NCBI RefSeq assembly: GCF_025837155.1
Contig: NZ_CP107549.1
Coordinates: 3,162,001 to 3,226,000 of the forward strand
Origin: Pseudomonas sp. Z8(2022)
Lineage (GTDB): Bacteria; Pseudomonadota; Gammaproteobacteria; Pseudomonadales; Pseudomonadaceae
Direction of reading: 5' to 3'
DNA length: 64,000 nt
In this document: positions 8,217-17,651 of the stretch, in pieces
Numbering within the stretch: position 1 is the stretch's first letter
Layout: each line of letters starts with the position of its first letter
Made by a program: the position numbers and the translations under genes
The notes under the pieces: generated by a model
Seen by the model: only the letters and a program-made list of their open reading frames with translations
The model's database searches: none
What the model was told of the DNA's origin: nothing

Positions 8217-10619
8217 TCAGCGCAGAATGCGCGGATCCCCCGTGCCGGCCAGCGCCGCCCGTTCCTCGGCCGTCAGCCAGGCATCGGCCGATACGCCAAG
8301 CACCTCGGCGACACTCTGCAGCACATGTGCCCATGTGCTGCCGTTGGTGAATAGCATTCCGGCCTCGTCGAACGTGCCGCCACGATTGCGGTAACCCAGC
8401 GCACGACAGGTCACCCCCTCGCCCAGTACCGTGGACAGATGCCCCCGGGCTACCTCAGGACGCATGTGACTGAGCAGTACGCGCCTCCGGTACGCAGCGG
8501 GGAACAGCGCCTCATGCTCGGCAGCCGTAGCCAGAGACGGCGCCTCCCAGGGATCACGCGGCGCACGAAAACGTCCTGGTTCCTGCAGATAAATCAGGCG
8601 CCAGGCCACCGCATGCTGACTCAGACGGGCAGCGGCACGGCGCATCTCGTGCAGTTGATAACTGCCGCTGGCGATCAGCAGCACCGGCTCACCCTCGCCC
8701 TCGGCAGCCACCAGCAAGGCGCCCTCACGAGCCAGCTGCTGCGCCTGTTCGGCGGTGAAGCTGCAGGGCTGCTCACGCTTGGCGACCACCAGACAGGCCA
8801 GTCGGCCGCGCTCCTGGTAGATGCCAGGCAACAGGGCCAGTAGTGAATTGTGATCGGCCGGCAACAGCACGCGCATGACGTCATGCATCTCTCCCAGCAG
8901 GGCCTCGCAGAAGGTAGTGTCCTGGTGCGATTGCTGGTTCTTGCCGTTCTCCCAGGTGTGCGAAGTCGCCACCAGTGGCCAACCCAGCCAGCCTGCCGGG
9001 CGCCCTGCTTCTTTCTGCTGGCGGGCGAAGATCAGGGTCTGGCGCACGGCGCCGAGCATCTTCACGCAGAAAGCCTCATAGCTGGCCACCAGATTCAGGC
9101 CACCCTGATTGGCCAGACAGGCCGATACCACCGCCTCCTCGTTGAGCGCGGTGATCACCGCCCCGTGCACCGCCTCCAGCTCGCTCTCCGGCTCGCTGAC
9201 TCGATGCTTGAGCGCCTTCAGCACACCACTCAGACGGTTGCTGGCCAGTTCATCCGGGTTGCCCACACGGGGACGCAACTGCGGATTGGCCTGCACCAGG
9301 TCGACGAAGTAACGGTCCAGCGCACTCATCGGCGAGCAGGCCTGGTCATGAAAGTGCAGCGCCGGCTGCACCGGCAGCGCAGGCTCGCGTCGGGCCAGGA
9401 CATTGTCACGCTCGGGGGCACGTCCGGTTCGTGCGGCAAACAACCGGCAGGCTTCGGTCAGGGCCTGTGGCTCGACCCACAGGGCGGCTGCATGCTGGTT
9501 GAACAGCTTGCGTGCATGGGTGTCGTGCGCCGGGCTGGCTGGTAGCGGCAAATTGTGCGCGGCATTGCTGCCGGCGCCGTAGAAACCATAGCCCTTGATG
9601 GTTTCGGCAATGCCGTAGGGCATGGGCAAGGGATAGCTGATCAACTCATCGTGCAGCTCACTCACCCGATGCGACAGGCGCTGCTCCATCTCCCACAGAG
9701 CACAGACGAAAGCGGCAGGGTCGCGCCCGTCGAAACGCACAGGATCGAAGCCGCAACCACGCAAGTGCCGGCAAAAGCCTTCCAGTCCCTCCAGAGTGCC
9801 CAGTTCGGTTCGCTGCTCGATACGCCGCCCGTTGGCGATCATCACCGGCAGCGCCACGCCACAATCCTCGGCACGCCACCAGCGTGGCATCCAGTCACTG
9901 CCACGCTGCTCCTCGGCGGCGCCGTCGGACAGGAAGGCCACCAGCTTCTCGCCCGGCAACGGCAGATGCGCATACTGCAGTTCGGCGAAGCCCAGATACC
10001 CCCCCTCGGCAATACCGCCGGCGGTGTGCGGGTTGACGTGGCTGCCCAGTGGCACACCAGGGCTGCCGTCCGCCGCCTGGGCGTAGCTGTAGAAGTCTGC
10101 CGCCAGGCGGCTCATGCCTGCTTCATCGCACGCATAACGAGCGGCCTGCTCCGGATGCTGGTTGCCGGTCAGCAGATTCAGAGCCTCGATCGCGGCGACG
10201 CAGTGCCCCTGCCCCATCAACCAGCCCCGAGTTTCACCTGTCAGAGCATTGAGGGCCAGGTAACCGGCGTAGGCAGGCACCATGTTCAACGCGCCACCGG
10301 TGTGGCCCTCCGGCACCAGCTTGAAGTCATCGGCCTGCAATGGCTGACCATCGAGCCGTACACGCCGGGCATAAGTCATGTGCACCACCAGCCAGAGTCC
10401 GGCCGCTGTCAGCGAATCCAGCGCGCGAAACAGCCGATAGACACTGGGCAGATCCGCCTGCAAACCACTCTGTACCAACTGATGAGCGAGGCGATAGACC
10501 GCAGCACTGGTCTGCGGGCTATGTTGGATAGGCCCATGACCCGCTTGCCAGCTGGCGAAATCGGGATACTGTCGGGCATGCTGAGCCAGAGTCGCGGCAT
10601 CGGGCAGTAGCTGAGGCAT
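8217..10619 (-). CDS. phosphoketolase-family ThDP enzyme
   Basis: This 800-residue protein has the full-length architecture of xylulose-5-phosphate/fructose-6-phosphate phosphoketolases, which split sugar phosphates with phosphate to give acetyl phosphate. Visible landmarks are 'VPEGHTGGALNMVPAYAGYL', 'GYLGFAELQYAH', the ThDP/Mg-region 'FLSDGAAEEQRGSDWMPRWW' and 'KGYGFYGAGSNAAHNLPL'. The 'SDGAAE' box differs from the usual GDGEAE, so substrate preference may differ from the well-studied enzymes. AAGGAG precedes the ATG. It is divergent from the MBL nuclease gene. Confidence 0.82.
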   Translation of the reverse strand: MPQLLPDAATLAQHARQYPDFASWQAGHGPIQHSPQTSAAVYRLAHQLVQSGLQADLPSVYRLFRALDSLTAAGLWLVVHMTYARRVRLDGQPLQADDFKLVPEGHTGGALNMVPAYAGYLALNALTGETRGWLMGQGHCVAAIEALNLLTGNQHPEQAARYACDEAGMSRLAADFYSYAQAADGSPGVPLGSHVNPHTAGGIAEGGYLGFAELQYAHLPLPGEKLVAFLSDGAAEEQRGSDWMPRWWRAEDCGVALPVMIANGRRIEQRTELGTLEGLEGFCRHLRGCGFDPVRFDGRDPAAFVCALWEMEQRLSHRVSELHDELISYPLPMPYGIAETIKGYGFYGAGSNAAHNLPLPASPAHDTHARKLFNQHAAALWVEPQALTEACRLFAARTGRAPERDNVLARREPALPVQPALHFHDQACSPMSALDRYFVDLVQANPQLRPRVGNPDELASNRLSGVLKALKHRVSEPESELEAVHGAVITALNEEAVVSACLANQGGLNLVASYEAFCVKMLGAVRQTLIFARQQKEAGRPAGWLGWPLVATSHTWENGKNQQSHQDTTFCEALLGEMHDVMRVLLPADHNSLLALLPGIYQERGRLACLVVAKREQPCSFTAEQAQQLAREGALLVAAEGEGEPVLLIASGSYQLHEMRRAAARLSQHAVAWRLIYLQEPGRFRAPRDPWEAPSLATAAEHEALFPAAYRRRVLLSHMRPEVARGHLSTVLGEGVTCRALGYRNRGGTFDEAGMLFTNGSTWAHVLQSVAEVLGVSADAWLTAEERAALAGTGDPRILR

Positions 10620-10744
10620 GAGTCTTCTCCTTTGTGTTCACCCCCAGTTTAGGCACGGGGAGCCATGCATCGACTGACCTGCATCAAACCACGCGGCGCT
10701 CCAACGCGGCAAACTCGTTCCATCACCAAAACAAGGATAGAACC

Positions 10745-12148
10745 ATGGCCCTGCTCACTTTTATCGGTGCAATCCAGCAAGTCACCGGCTCCTGCTATCT
10801 GATCGAGAGCCGCGATGGCGCCAGGGTTCTGCTCGAATGCGGCATGCACCAGGGACGTCGCCAGGAGGAGGACCAGAACCGCATCGCCTTCCCCTTCGAC
10901 CCACGCAGCTTGGATGCAGTGGTGATTTCCCACGCCCACCTCGACCACAGCGGGCTGCTGCCCCGGTTGGTCGCTGAAGGTTATCGCGGCCCGATCCACG
11001 CCACCGAGGCGAGCTGCGAACTGCTCGAACTGATGCTGCTGGATGCCGCCTTCCTGCAGGAGAAGGACGCCGAGTGGGAAAACCGCTGGCGCGCGCGCCA
11101 GGGCAAACCGGCGATCAGTCCGCTGTACACGATTGCCGATACCGAACAGGCACTCAGCCAGCGCCGCGCCCACCCCTATGGTGCTCAGTTCGAGGCGGCC
11201 AAGGGCGTGCAGGTGACCTTCCACAATGCCGGTCATATCCTTGGCTCGGCCATCGTCGAGATGCAGGTGGAAGACCACCACCTGCATCGCCATCTGGTGT
11301 TCTCCGGAGATCTGGGCAATACCTGCTCGCCGCTGATGCAGGCACCCACGCAGTTGAACAAGGCCGATGTGTTGTTGATGGAGTCGACCTATGGCGACCG
11401 CGACCATCGCGCCAGCGACGAGACTCTGGAAGAACTGGCCGACATCCTGCAGCAGGCCCATCGTGATGGCGGCAACGTGCTGATTCCGTCCTTCGCCGTC
11501 GGCCGCACACAGGATCTGATCTACTACCTCGGCCGCTTCTACCAGGAAGGCCGTCTGCCGCAACAGGCGGTGTTTCTCGACAGCCCCATGGCCATCCGCG
11601 CCAACGCCATCTACAGCCGCTTTCATGATCAGTTCGCGGCAGGAGATCGCGCCGCGCTGGCGGCAAAGGGCGTGAAACGCGTCGAGGACTGGTTGCCGAT
11701 CCTGCGCTGCACGCCGACAGCCGAAGACTCGATGGCGATCAACCGGATCAAGAGCGGGGCGATCATCATCGCGGGCGCCGGCATGTGCAATGGCGGGCGT
11801 ATCGTCCATCATTTCAAGCACAACCTCTGGCGCGAGGACTGTCATGTGGTGTTCCCCGGCTTCCAGGCCAAGGGGACCCTGGGCCGGCTGATCGTCGACG
11901 GCGCCGATACGGTCAAGGTGCTGCACCAGCGCATCGCCGTGAAAGCCAAGATACATACGCTGGGCGGCTTTTCCGCGCATGCCGGGCAGACCCAGCTGCT
12001 CGACTGGGCCAGCCAGTTCGAACATCACCCGGAGCTGCATCTGGTCCACGGCGAACTGGAAAAGATGCAGGCGCTGCAACAGGTCTTGCATGAACGCCTG
12101 AACTGGATCGCCAACATCCCCGAGCCCGGCGAGCAGATCGCTCTGTAA
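10745..12148 (+). CDS. metallo-beta-lactamase/beta-CASP RNA nuclease
   Basis: This 467-residue protein belongs to the CPSF73/YSH1-type MBL-beta-CASP nucleases that process RNA. The metal site 'HAHLDHSG' (H63, H65, D67, H68), the later metal ligands in 'FHNAGHILGSA' and 'FSGDLG', and the beta-CASP motifs 'ESTYGD', 'PSFAVGRTQ' and 'GGFSAHAGQ' are all present, so it should be active. The frame is open to 10634; the ATG at 10745 follows AAGGA and begins directly with the first MBL strand. The RNA substrate is unknown. Confidence 0.88.
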   Translation: MALLTFIGAIQQVTGSCYLIESRDGARVLLECGMHQGRRQEEDQNRIAFPFDPRSLDAVVISHAHLDHSGLLPRLVAEGYRGPIHATEASCELLELMLLDAAFLQEKDAEWENRWRARQGKPAISPLYTIADTEQALSQRRAHPYGAQFEAAKGVQVTFHNAGHILGSAIVEMQVEDHHLHRHLVFSGDLGNTCSPLMQAPTQLNKADVLLMESTYGDRDHRASDETLEELADILQQAHRDGGNVLIPSFAVGRTQDLIYYLGRFYQEGRLPQQAVFLDSPMAIRANAIYSRFHDQFAAGDRAALAAKGVKRVEDWLPILRCTPTAEDSMAINRIKSGAIIIAGAGMCNGGRIVHHFKHNLWREDCHVVFPGFQAKGTLGRLIVDGADTVKVLHQRIAVKAKIHTLGGFSAHAGQTQLLDWASQFEHHPELHLVHGELEKMQALQQVLHERLNWIANIPEPGEQIAL

Positions 12149-12279
12149 TCTGCACTGACAACGAAGTGGCAACGAAACGGCAGCCTGTCTGTGGCAAGCT
12201 GCCGGGCACTCCATAATCAGGGAACCGGCCCAGGTGGAACGCCTCGCGCCAGCCACCGGCCAAGAAGAGGAGAGTTTCC

Positions 12280-13353
12280 ATGCCCTTTGAATCGGACGAC
12301 TACCTGTCGCGCCACGTGCAGACCAGCGAGGTCGACCTCAGCAGCAAGGTGGACGAACTGGTGGCACTGGCCGCCCCGAGCAGCAGTCCCAACCTGTCGC
12401 TGTACCGCGAAATGCTCAGCACCGTGATCCATATGGCTCAGGCGGATCGCAACCGCTGGGACGCCAAGATCATGATGCAGACGCTGCGCGAGATGGAGCA
12501 TGCCTTTGGCGTGCTGGAGCAGCTCAAGCGTCGGCGCAAGGTCACGGTATTCGGCTCGGCACGCACACCGGCCGATCACCCCCTCTACCAGCAGGCCCGC
12601 GAGCTCGGTGCACTCCTGGCGCACCGCGACCTGATGGTGGTCACCGGTGCCGGTGGCGGCATCATGGCGGCCGCGCATGAAGGCGCCGGCGTGGAAAACA
12701 GCCTGGGGTTCAATATCACCCTACCCTTCGAGCAAGCCGCCAATGCGACGATGCGTGGCAGTCATCACCTGCTGTCGTTTCACTTCTTCTTCCTGCGCAA
12801 GCTGTTCTTCGTCAAGGAGGCCGACGGCCTGGTGCTCTGCCCCGGAGGTTTCGGCACACTCGATGAAGCCATGGAAGTGCTGACGCTGATCCAGACCGGC
12901 AAAAGCCCGCTGGTGCCCGTGGTGCTGCTCGATCAACCGGGCGGCAGCTACTGGGAAGATGCGCTGGGGTTCATCCGCCGCCAGCTCGGCGATAACGGCT
13001 ATATCCTGCCCACCGACCTGAACCTGATGCATCTGGTCTACAGCGCCGAAGAGGCCGTGGACGAAATCGCCCGCTTCTATCGCAACTTCCACTCCAGCCG
13101 CTGGCTCAAGGATCGCTTCGTGATCCGTCTCAACCATCCGCTTAACGAGGCGGCGATGGCCAAACTGCACGCTGACTTCGCCATGCTGTGCAAGGAAGGC
13201 GGTTTTACCCAGCAGCCTCATTGCGAGCAGGAGTATGACGAGCCGGAGCTCTGCGACCTCACGCGCCTGGCCTTCACCTTCAACGGACGTGACTATGGTC
13301 GCCTGCGCGCATTGCTCAATGTGGTCAATGACCCGGATAACTGGGCGGCCTGA
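12280..13353 (+). CDS. LOG-family (TIGR00730-like) Rossmann protein with N-terminal extension
   Basis: This 357-residue protein has a LOG/'lysine decarboxylase-like' core from about residue 85 to 290, with 'VTVFGSARTP', 'VVTGAGGGIM' and the signature 'PGGFGTLDE' at 188-196. LOG proteins hydrolyse nucleoside 5'-monophosphates to free base and ribose phosphate; they are not lysine decarboxylases. The core is flanked by about 85 N-terminal and 70 C-terminal residues, making it longer than the standard 200-residue LOG enzymes, so its substrate may differ. GAGGAG precedes the ATG, and a terminator follows. Confidence 0.82.
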   Translation: MPFESDDYLSRHVQTSEVDLSSKVDELVALAAPSSSPNLSLYREMLSTVIHMAQADRNRWDAKIMMQTLREMEHAFGVLEQLKRRRKVTVFGSARTPADHPLYQQARELGALLAHRDLMVVTGAGGGIMAAAHEGAGVENSLGFNITLPFEQAANATMRGSHHLLSFHFFFLRKLFFVKEADGLVLCPGGFGTLDEAMEVLTLIQTGKSPLVPVVLLDQPGGSYWEDALGFIRRQLGDNGYILPTDLNLMHLVYSAEEAVDEIARFYRNFHSSRWLKDRFVIRLNHPLNEAAMAKLHADFAMLCKEGGFTQQPHCEQEYDEPELCDLTRLAFTFNGRDYGRLRALLNVVNDPDNWAA

Positions 13354-13373
13354 GCCGGACCATGAAAAGCAAG

Positions 13374-13397
13374 AAGCCCGGCATGTGCCGGGCTTTT
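13374..13397 (+). terminator. rho-independent terminator after the LOG-family gene
   Basis: A 10-bp GC-rich stem (13374-13383 with 13386-13395) is followed by a T-run on the plus strand. The opposing nadA gene ends at 13411, so the hairpin may also stop nadA transcripts, although its T-run on that strand is poor. Confidence 0.85.
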
Positions 13398-13410
13398 TGC
13401 TACTGGCTGA

Positions 13411-14469
13411 TCAGGCGTTACCTGCGACTTTCATCCGCGCCGCCTGGGTGAAGTCGAGCATGCGCTTGAGCGGCTTGATCGCCTTGGGAATCAGCGCCGG
13501 GTCGACATGAATCTCACCGGAACCCTCGCGCAGCCCGGTCAGCACGCGCTCGAGGGTATTCATCGCCATCCACGGGCAGTGTGCGCAGCTGCGGCAGGCA
13601 GCCCCATTGCCGGCAGTCGGTGCCTCGATGAAGGTCTTGTCCGGGCACAGCTGCTGCATCTTGTAGAAGATGCCGCGGTCGGTAGCGACGATGAAGGTGG
13701 AGTTCGGCAGAGTCTGCGCGGCCTTGATCAGCTGGCTGGTGGAGCCCACCGCATCGGCCAGTTCCACCACGCTTTGTGGCGATTCCGGGTGTACCAGGAT
13801 GGCGGCATCCGGATACAGCGCCTTCATGTCCAGCAACTGCTTGGACTTGAACTCCTCGTGGACGATGCAGGCGCCATCCCAGAGCAGCATGTCGGCGCCG
13901 GTTTCGCGCTGGATGTAGTTGCCCAGATGCTTGTCCGGCGCCCAGATGATGGTCTCGCCGTTGTCCATCAGGCTCTCGACGATTTCCAGCGCGCAACTGG
14001 AGGTCACCACCCAGTCGGCTCGCGCCTTCACCGCAGCCGAGGTATTGGCGTAAACCACCACGGTACGCTCAGGGTGCTGATCGCAGAAGGCCGAGAATTC
14101 ATCCACCGGGCAGCCAAGATCCAGCGAGCAGGTGGCCTCCAGCGTCGGCATCAGCACGCGTTTTTCCGGGTTGAGGATCTTCGCTGTCTCGCCCATGAAG
14201 CGGACCCCTGCCACCACTACGGTCTGCGCCGGGTGCTGATTGCCGAAGCGGGCCATTTCCAGGGAGTCGGAAACGCAACCTCCGGTTTCCTCGGCCAGCG
14301 CCTGGATGACCGGATCGCAGTAATAGTGCGCCACCAGCACTGCATTCTGCTTCTTCAACTCGGCTGCGATCTCGCGGCGATAGAAAGCCTCTTCCTCGGC
14401 AGTCAGCGGCTTGGGCTGCTTGGCATCGAGATGAGCCTGGACAAGAAGGCGTTCGGAAATCTGCGTCAT
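13411..14469 (-). CDS. nadA: quinolinate synthase
   Basis: This 352-residue NadA condenses iminoaspartate with dihydroxyacetone phosphate to quinolinate, the second step of de novo NAD synthesis, using a [4Fe-4S] cluster. The cluster cysteines are visible in 'AHYYCDP', 'CSLDLGCP' and '[10 protein letters not shown]'. The open frame runs on to 14667 through the tRNA gene, so the longer version is an artefact. The ATG at 14469 with AGG upstream gives the normal family start. A tRNA-Lys gene and terminator lie directly upstream, so nadA is likely transcribed separately. Confidence 0.96.
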   Translation of the reverse strand: MTQISERLLVQAHLDAKQPKPLTAEEEAFYRREIAAELKKQNAVLVAHYYCDPVIQALAEETGGCVSDSLEMARFGNQHPAQTVVVAGVRFMGETAKILNPEKRVLMPTLEATCSLDLGCPVDEFSAFCDQHPERTVVVYANTSAAVKARADWVVTSSCALEIVESLMDNGETIIWAPDKHLGNYIQRETGADMLLWDGACIVHEEFKSKQLLDMKALYPDAAILVHPESPQSVVELADAVGSTSQLIKAAQTLPNSTFIVATDRGIFYKMQQLCPDKTFIEAPTAGNGAACRSCAHCPWMAMNTLERVLTGLREGSGEIHVDPALIPKAIKPLKRMLDFTQAARMKVAGNA

Positions 14470-14570
14470 ATCATCCAACCTGCGGCGCTCTTGAGCGAGC
14501 TGGGAGTATACCCCCTGGTTTACCCATCGCCACAGGCGGGCAACAGCAGCCAGAGGACTTTTCCGAGAGC

Positions 14571-14600
14571 AAAAAAAAGCCAGTCTCACGACTGGCTTTT
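14571..14600 (-). terminator. rho-independent terminator of tRNA-Lys
   Basis: On the minus strand, a 10-bp stem (14591-14600 with 14575-14584, 6-base loop) is followed by an eight-T run. It starts 7 bases after the encoded CCA end of the tRNA. Confidence 0.92.
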
Positions 14601-14606
14601 GCGATC

Positions 14607-14682
14607 TGGTGGGTCGTGTAGGATTCGAACCTACGACCAATTGGTTAAAAGCCAACTGCTCTACCAACTGAGCTAACGACCC
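14607..14682 (-). tRNA. tRNA-Lys (anticodon UUU)
   Basis: The minus strand reads as a complete 76-base tRNA: a 7-bp acceptor stem beginning GGGTCGT and closing ACGACCC, D arm with TTAGCTCAGTTGG, anticodon loop CTTTTAA with anticodon TTT, T arm with GGTTCGAATCC, and an encoded CCA at 14607-14609. It lies between queC and nadA, which is its conserved place in Pseudomonas. Confidence 0.97.
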
Positions 14683-14694
14683 AACGCGAGGCGC

Positions 14695-14722
14695 ATGATA
14701 CTGATTTAATTCAGGAAATCAA
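14695..14722 (-). promoter_or_regulatory. likely sigma-70 promoter for tRNA-Lys
   Basis: On the minus strand there is TTGATT (14717-14722), a 16-base spacer and TATCAT (14695-14700). This puts the start about 6 bases before the mature tRNA. A GC-rich stretch lies between the -10 and the tRNA, which resembles the discriminators of stable-RNA promoters under stringent control. The tRNA therefore need not depend on read-through from queC. Confidence 0.65.
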
Positions 14723-14740
14723 CACTTCGCGAAAACTTTT

Positions 14741-15415
14741 TCAAAAGTAGCGAGTTGCATCGGGCACACCCGCAGCGACGAAACCGGCAGCGCGCAGACG
14801 GCAACTGTCGCACCTGCCACAGGCGCGACCGTCATCGTCGGCCTGGTAACAGGAAACGGTCAGCGCGTAATCAACACCCAGGCGCACCCCGGCCTGGATG
14901 ATTTCGCCCTTGCTCATCCACTGCAGCGGCGCCCGGATGCTAAAGCCCTGCCCTTGCACACCCGCCCGGGTCGCCAGGTTGGCCATGCGCTCGAAAGCCT
15001 CGACGAACTCGGGGCGGCAGTCGGGATAACCCGAGTAATCCACCGCGTTGACGCCGATGAAAATATCACGCGCCTCGAGCACCTCAGCCCAGCCCAGTGC
15101 AAGCGACAGGAACACCGTATTGCGCGCCGGCACGTAGGTGGAGGGAATCCCTTCGGAAGGCGCCTCGGGCACGGCGATACTGCTATCGGTCAGCGCCGAA
15201 CCACCGATGCCGTTGAGGTTCAGCCCGATCACCTTGTGCTCGACCACGCCCAATTGTCGTGCGATGCGCTCTGCTGCCTGCAACTCGGCGCGATGCCGCT
15301 GCCCGTAGTCGAAACTCATACTGTAGCAGGCGTAGCCCTCGGCCCTGGCCATGGCCACCACGGTGGCCGAATCCAGCCCGCCGGAAAGAAGGATTACCGC
15401 TTTCTTGTCGTTCAT
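14741..15415 (-). CDS. queC: 7-cyano-7-deazaguanine synthase
   Basis: This 224-residue QueC is an ATP-dependent enzyme that converts 7-carboxy-7-deazaguanine to preQ0 in the queuosine pathway. The PP-loop 'LLSGGLDS' is at residues 9-16, and the C-terminal zinc cluster 'CGRCDSC' with an upstream Cys in 'SCYQADDD' is intact. It starts 2 bases after the queE stop, so the two consecutive pathway enzymes are translationally linked. Confidence 0.96.
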   Translation of the reverse strand: MNDKKAVILLSGGLDSATVVAMARAEGYACYSMSFDYGQRHRAELQAAERIARQLGVVEHKVIGLNLNGIGGSALTDSSIAVPEAPSEGIPSTYVPARNTVFLSLALGWAEVLEARDIFIGVNAVDYSGYPDCRPEFVEAFERMANLATRAGVQGQGFSIRAPLQWMSKGEIIQAGVRLGVDYALTVSCYQADDDGRACGRCDSCRLRAAGFVAAGVPDATRYF

Positions 15416-15417
15416 GA

Positions 15418-16065
15418 TCAGTGTCCCGGTTCGTCGTTCCAGAGAATCTTGTGAAGCTGCAGTTGCAGGCGTACCGGCAGGTTGTCCGCGACTATCCAGT
15501 CGGCCAGCGCGCGTGCATCCAGCTGCTGGTGGCTGGGCGAGAACAGCACCTCGCCGACCCGGGACGCCAGGTCATGCTCTATCAGCTTGGAGACCGCCCA
15601 GTCGTAGTCCTCGCGTGAGCAGATGACGAACTTGACCTGATCGTTGCGCGTCAGCCAGCGGAGGTTCTCGTAGCGGTTGCGCTGCACTTCGTCCGAACCT
15701 GGTGTCTTCAGATCGAGCACCTTGCTGACTCTGGGATCGACCATCGAGACGTCGAGTGCCCCACTGGTTTCCAGCGACACTTCGTAGCCGGCGTCGCACA
15801 GACGCGTCAGCAGAGCGATGCAGTTGGGTTGAGCCAGCGGCTCTCCGCCGGTCACACAGACGTATCCTGGCCGGTAGGCCGCCACCTGTTGAAGGATGGT
15901 GTCCAGGGTGACGATGTCGCCGCCACTGAAGGCGTAGGCGGTGTCACAGTACTGACAGCGCAGGGGGCAGCCGGTCAGGCGCACGAATACCGTCGGCAGG
16001 CCGGCGGTACGCGTTTCCCCCTGCAACGAGAAGAAGAGCTCGGTGATGCGCAGGGTTTCTAGCAT
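15418..16065 (-). CDS. queE: 7-carboxy-7-deazaguanine synthase (radical SAM)
   Basis: This 215-residue radical SAM enzyme makes 7-carboxy-7-deazaguanine, the substrate of QueC. The cluster-binding motif is CX3CX2C (C33, C37, C40 in '[14 protein letters not shown]'), and 'FFSLQGE' and 'VCVTGGEPL' are typical of the family. The frame extends to 16218, but the ATG at 16065 matches the family N-terminus; no strong ribosome site is visible. A terminator separates it from cpoB upstream. Confidence 0.94.
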   Translation of the reverse strand: MLETLRITELFFSLQGETRTAGLPTVFVRLTGCPLRCQYCDTAYAFSGGDIVTLDTILQQVAAYRPGYVCVTGGEPLAQPNCIALLTRLCDAGYEVSLETSGALDVSMVDPRVSKVLDLKTPGSDEVQRNRYENLRWLTRNDQVKFVICSREDYDWAVSKLIEHDLASRVGEVLFSPSHQQLDARALADWIVADNLPVRLQLQLHKILWNDEPGH

Positions 16066-16235
16066 GGTAGCCACGGGCGTGATGACGAAACAGGTCATCC
16101 GCCTCCGTTGCGTTGATAGACAGGAATACAGGCCGGGCCTGCATTCGGCAAATCGTCCCGGCGAAGACATCAGCCGAGCTGAAACCCCGCCGTAGACGAC
16201 CGGCATTCTAATGGACAAAGCAGAATCACAGACAA

Positions 16236-16260
16236 TAAAAAACCCGCGACAAGCGCGGGC
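16236..16260 (-). terminator. rho-independent terminator after cpoB
   Basis: On the minus strand, a CCCGCG/CGCGGG stem with a 5-base loop (16243-16248 with 16254-16259) is followed by six Ts. It ends the tol-pal-cpoB unit before queE. Confidence 0.85.
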
Positions 16261-16278
16261 TCTTCGATAGCGGCGTAC

Positions 16279-17091
16279 TTACAGGCGCTGCAGGTCGCGC
16301 TGGGCCAGTTGCGCAGCCGAGCTGCCCGGATACTGGGCGATCACCTGTTGCAGGATACCGCGCGCCTTGTCGTTGTGCCCCAGACGGCGCTCGACATCGG
16401 CCAGCTTGAACAGCGAATCCGGCACCTTGGCATGACTCGGATAGGCCTGACTGACCTTGGCGAAGGCCTGGCCGGCCGCCTGCAGATCACCCTTGGCCAG
16501 ATTCACCTCACCCAGCCAGTACTGAGCGTTTCCGGCGTACTGGCTGTTGGGGTAACGATTGAGAAAGGCGGTGAACGCCTGCGATGCCTTGTCGAAGTCC
16601 TTGGCCTTGATCAGGTCGAAGGCGGCATCGTAGTAGAGTTTTTCCTTGGCCGGGTCACCCGGCTCGGCGCTGCTCTGCTGCTGTGCGGCAGGTGGCGTCG
16701 GGGTGCCGTTGGCGTTTACCGCGCCATCGGCTAAATTCTGTGCGGAAGCTCCGCCGGCAGCAGCGCCGGACGAAAGGCGTTGATCCAGATCCTGGTAACG
16801 CTCCAGGCCTTCCTGCTTGAGGCGCTGGATTTCATTCTGCTGTTCTTCGAGCATGCCGCGCAGCTGCGCAATTTCCTGCTGCATCTGCTCGAGCTGGTTG
16901 AACAGCATGCCCTGCGCAGAAGCAGGTGCTTGCGCACCCGCTCCGGCGTAGGCGCCGGCCGTACCATATCCCGCCGGTGGATAGCTGCTGCCCTGTTGCA
17001 TGGAGCTGCTTTCCAGTACGGGAACCTCCGCCACTGCCGCAAGCGGCAGGGCGAGTGTCAGAAGGGTCAGGATACGGCGGCAATCACGCAT
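16279..17091 (-). CDS. cpoB: Tol-Pal associated cell-division coordinator CpoB (YbgF)
   Basis: This 270-residue periplasmic protein has a signal peptide (about 1-22), a coiled-coil segment (about 60-105, 'LFNQLEQMQQEIAQLRGMLEEQQ', split here at its heptads) that mediates trimerisation, a Ser/Ala/Pro-rich linker, and three TPR units from about residue 150 ('YYDAAFDLIKAKDFDKASQAF'). CpoB links outer-membrane constriction by Tol-Pal with peptidoglycan synthesis by PBP1B. It lies 6 bases after pal at the end of the tol operon and has its own terminator. Confidence 0.94.
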   Translation of the reverse strand: MRDCRRILTLLTLALPLAAVAEVPVLESSSMQQGSSYPPAGYGTAGAYAGAGAQAPASAQGMLFNQLEQMQQEIAQLRGMLEEQQNEIQRLKQEGLERYQDLDQRLSSGAAAGGASAQNLADGAVNANGTPTPPAAQQQSSAEPGDPAKEKLYYDAAFDLIKAKDFDKASQAFTAFLNRYPNSQYAGNAQYWLGEVNLAKGDLQAAGQAFAKVSQAYPSHAKVPDSLFKLADVERRLGHNDKARGILQQVIAQYPGSSAAQLAQRDLQRL

Positions 17092-17097
17092 GGCAGC

Positions 17098-17595
17098 TTA
17101 CTTACGCAGCTCTACGCGACGGTTCTGAGCCCAGGACTGCTCGTCGTTGCCAGTAGCAACCGGACGCTCTTCGCCGTAGGAAACCAGTTCCAGCTGAGCC
17201 GGGGAAACGCCCTGCAGAACCAGGTAGCGTTGAACGGCCTTGGCACGACGCTCGCCCAGAGCCATGTTGTACTCGCGGGTACCGCGCTCGTCAGCGTGGC
17301 CTTCCAGAACGACGCGAGCGCCGTTGCCTTTCAGGTCCTTGGCGTGTACGTCCAGAGCGCGCATGGCTTCGGCCTTCAGGTCGGAGCTGTCGTACTCGAA
17401 GTAGAAAGTGGTGATAGCGCGCAGAGCCGCTTCTTCGCTCAGGCTGCCATCAACAGCGCCAGTGTCGGCACCGTAGCCTGCGTTCGGGTCAACAGCACCT
17501 TCGCCAGCAGCGTCGCCGCCTTTGGAGGAGCAACCTACAGCAACGGCGAGAGCCAGGGATAGTGCAGCGAACTTACCGAATTTCAGCATTTCCAT
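17098..17595 (-). CDS. pal: peptidoglycan-associated lipoprotein Pal (OprL)
   Basis: This 165-residue lipoprotein has a lipobox ending at C22 ('AVAVGC') and an OmpA-like peptidoglycan-binding domain (about 60-165, including '[16 protein letters not shown]' and 'NRRVELRK'). It anchors the outer membrane to the cell wall and binds TolB. Two ATGs sit side by side; the one at 17595 has AGGAG at the better distance and gives the N-terminus MEMLKFGK known for Pseudomonas OprL. The frame runs on to 17673 into tolB. Confidence 0.96.
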   Translation of the reverse strand: MEMLKFGKFAALSLALAVAVGCSSKGGDAAGEGAVDPNAGYGADTGAVDGSLSEEAALRAITTFYFEYDSSDLKAEAMRALDVHAKDLKGNGARVVLEGHADERGTREYNMALGERRAKAVQRYLVLQGVSPAQLELVSYGEERPVATGNDEQSWAQNRRVELRK

Positions 17596-17651
17596 CATGT
17601 AACTCCTAAAGAACCCCAGTTGTGTTAAAGCATAGAAGGTGAAGCACCGCA

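Noticed and set aside
9555..10610. 351-residue plus-strand frame opposite the phosphoketolase gene
   Set aside because: It is a shadow frame; the phosphoketolase motifs on the other strand are clear.
10649..12256. 535-residue minus-strand frame opposite the MBL nuclease gene
   Set aside because: It is a shadow of the MBL/beta-CASP gene, which has all of its metal ligands.
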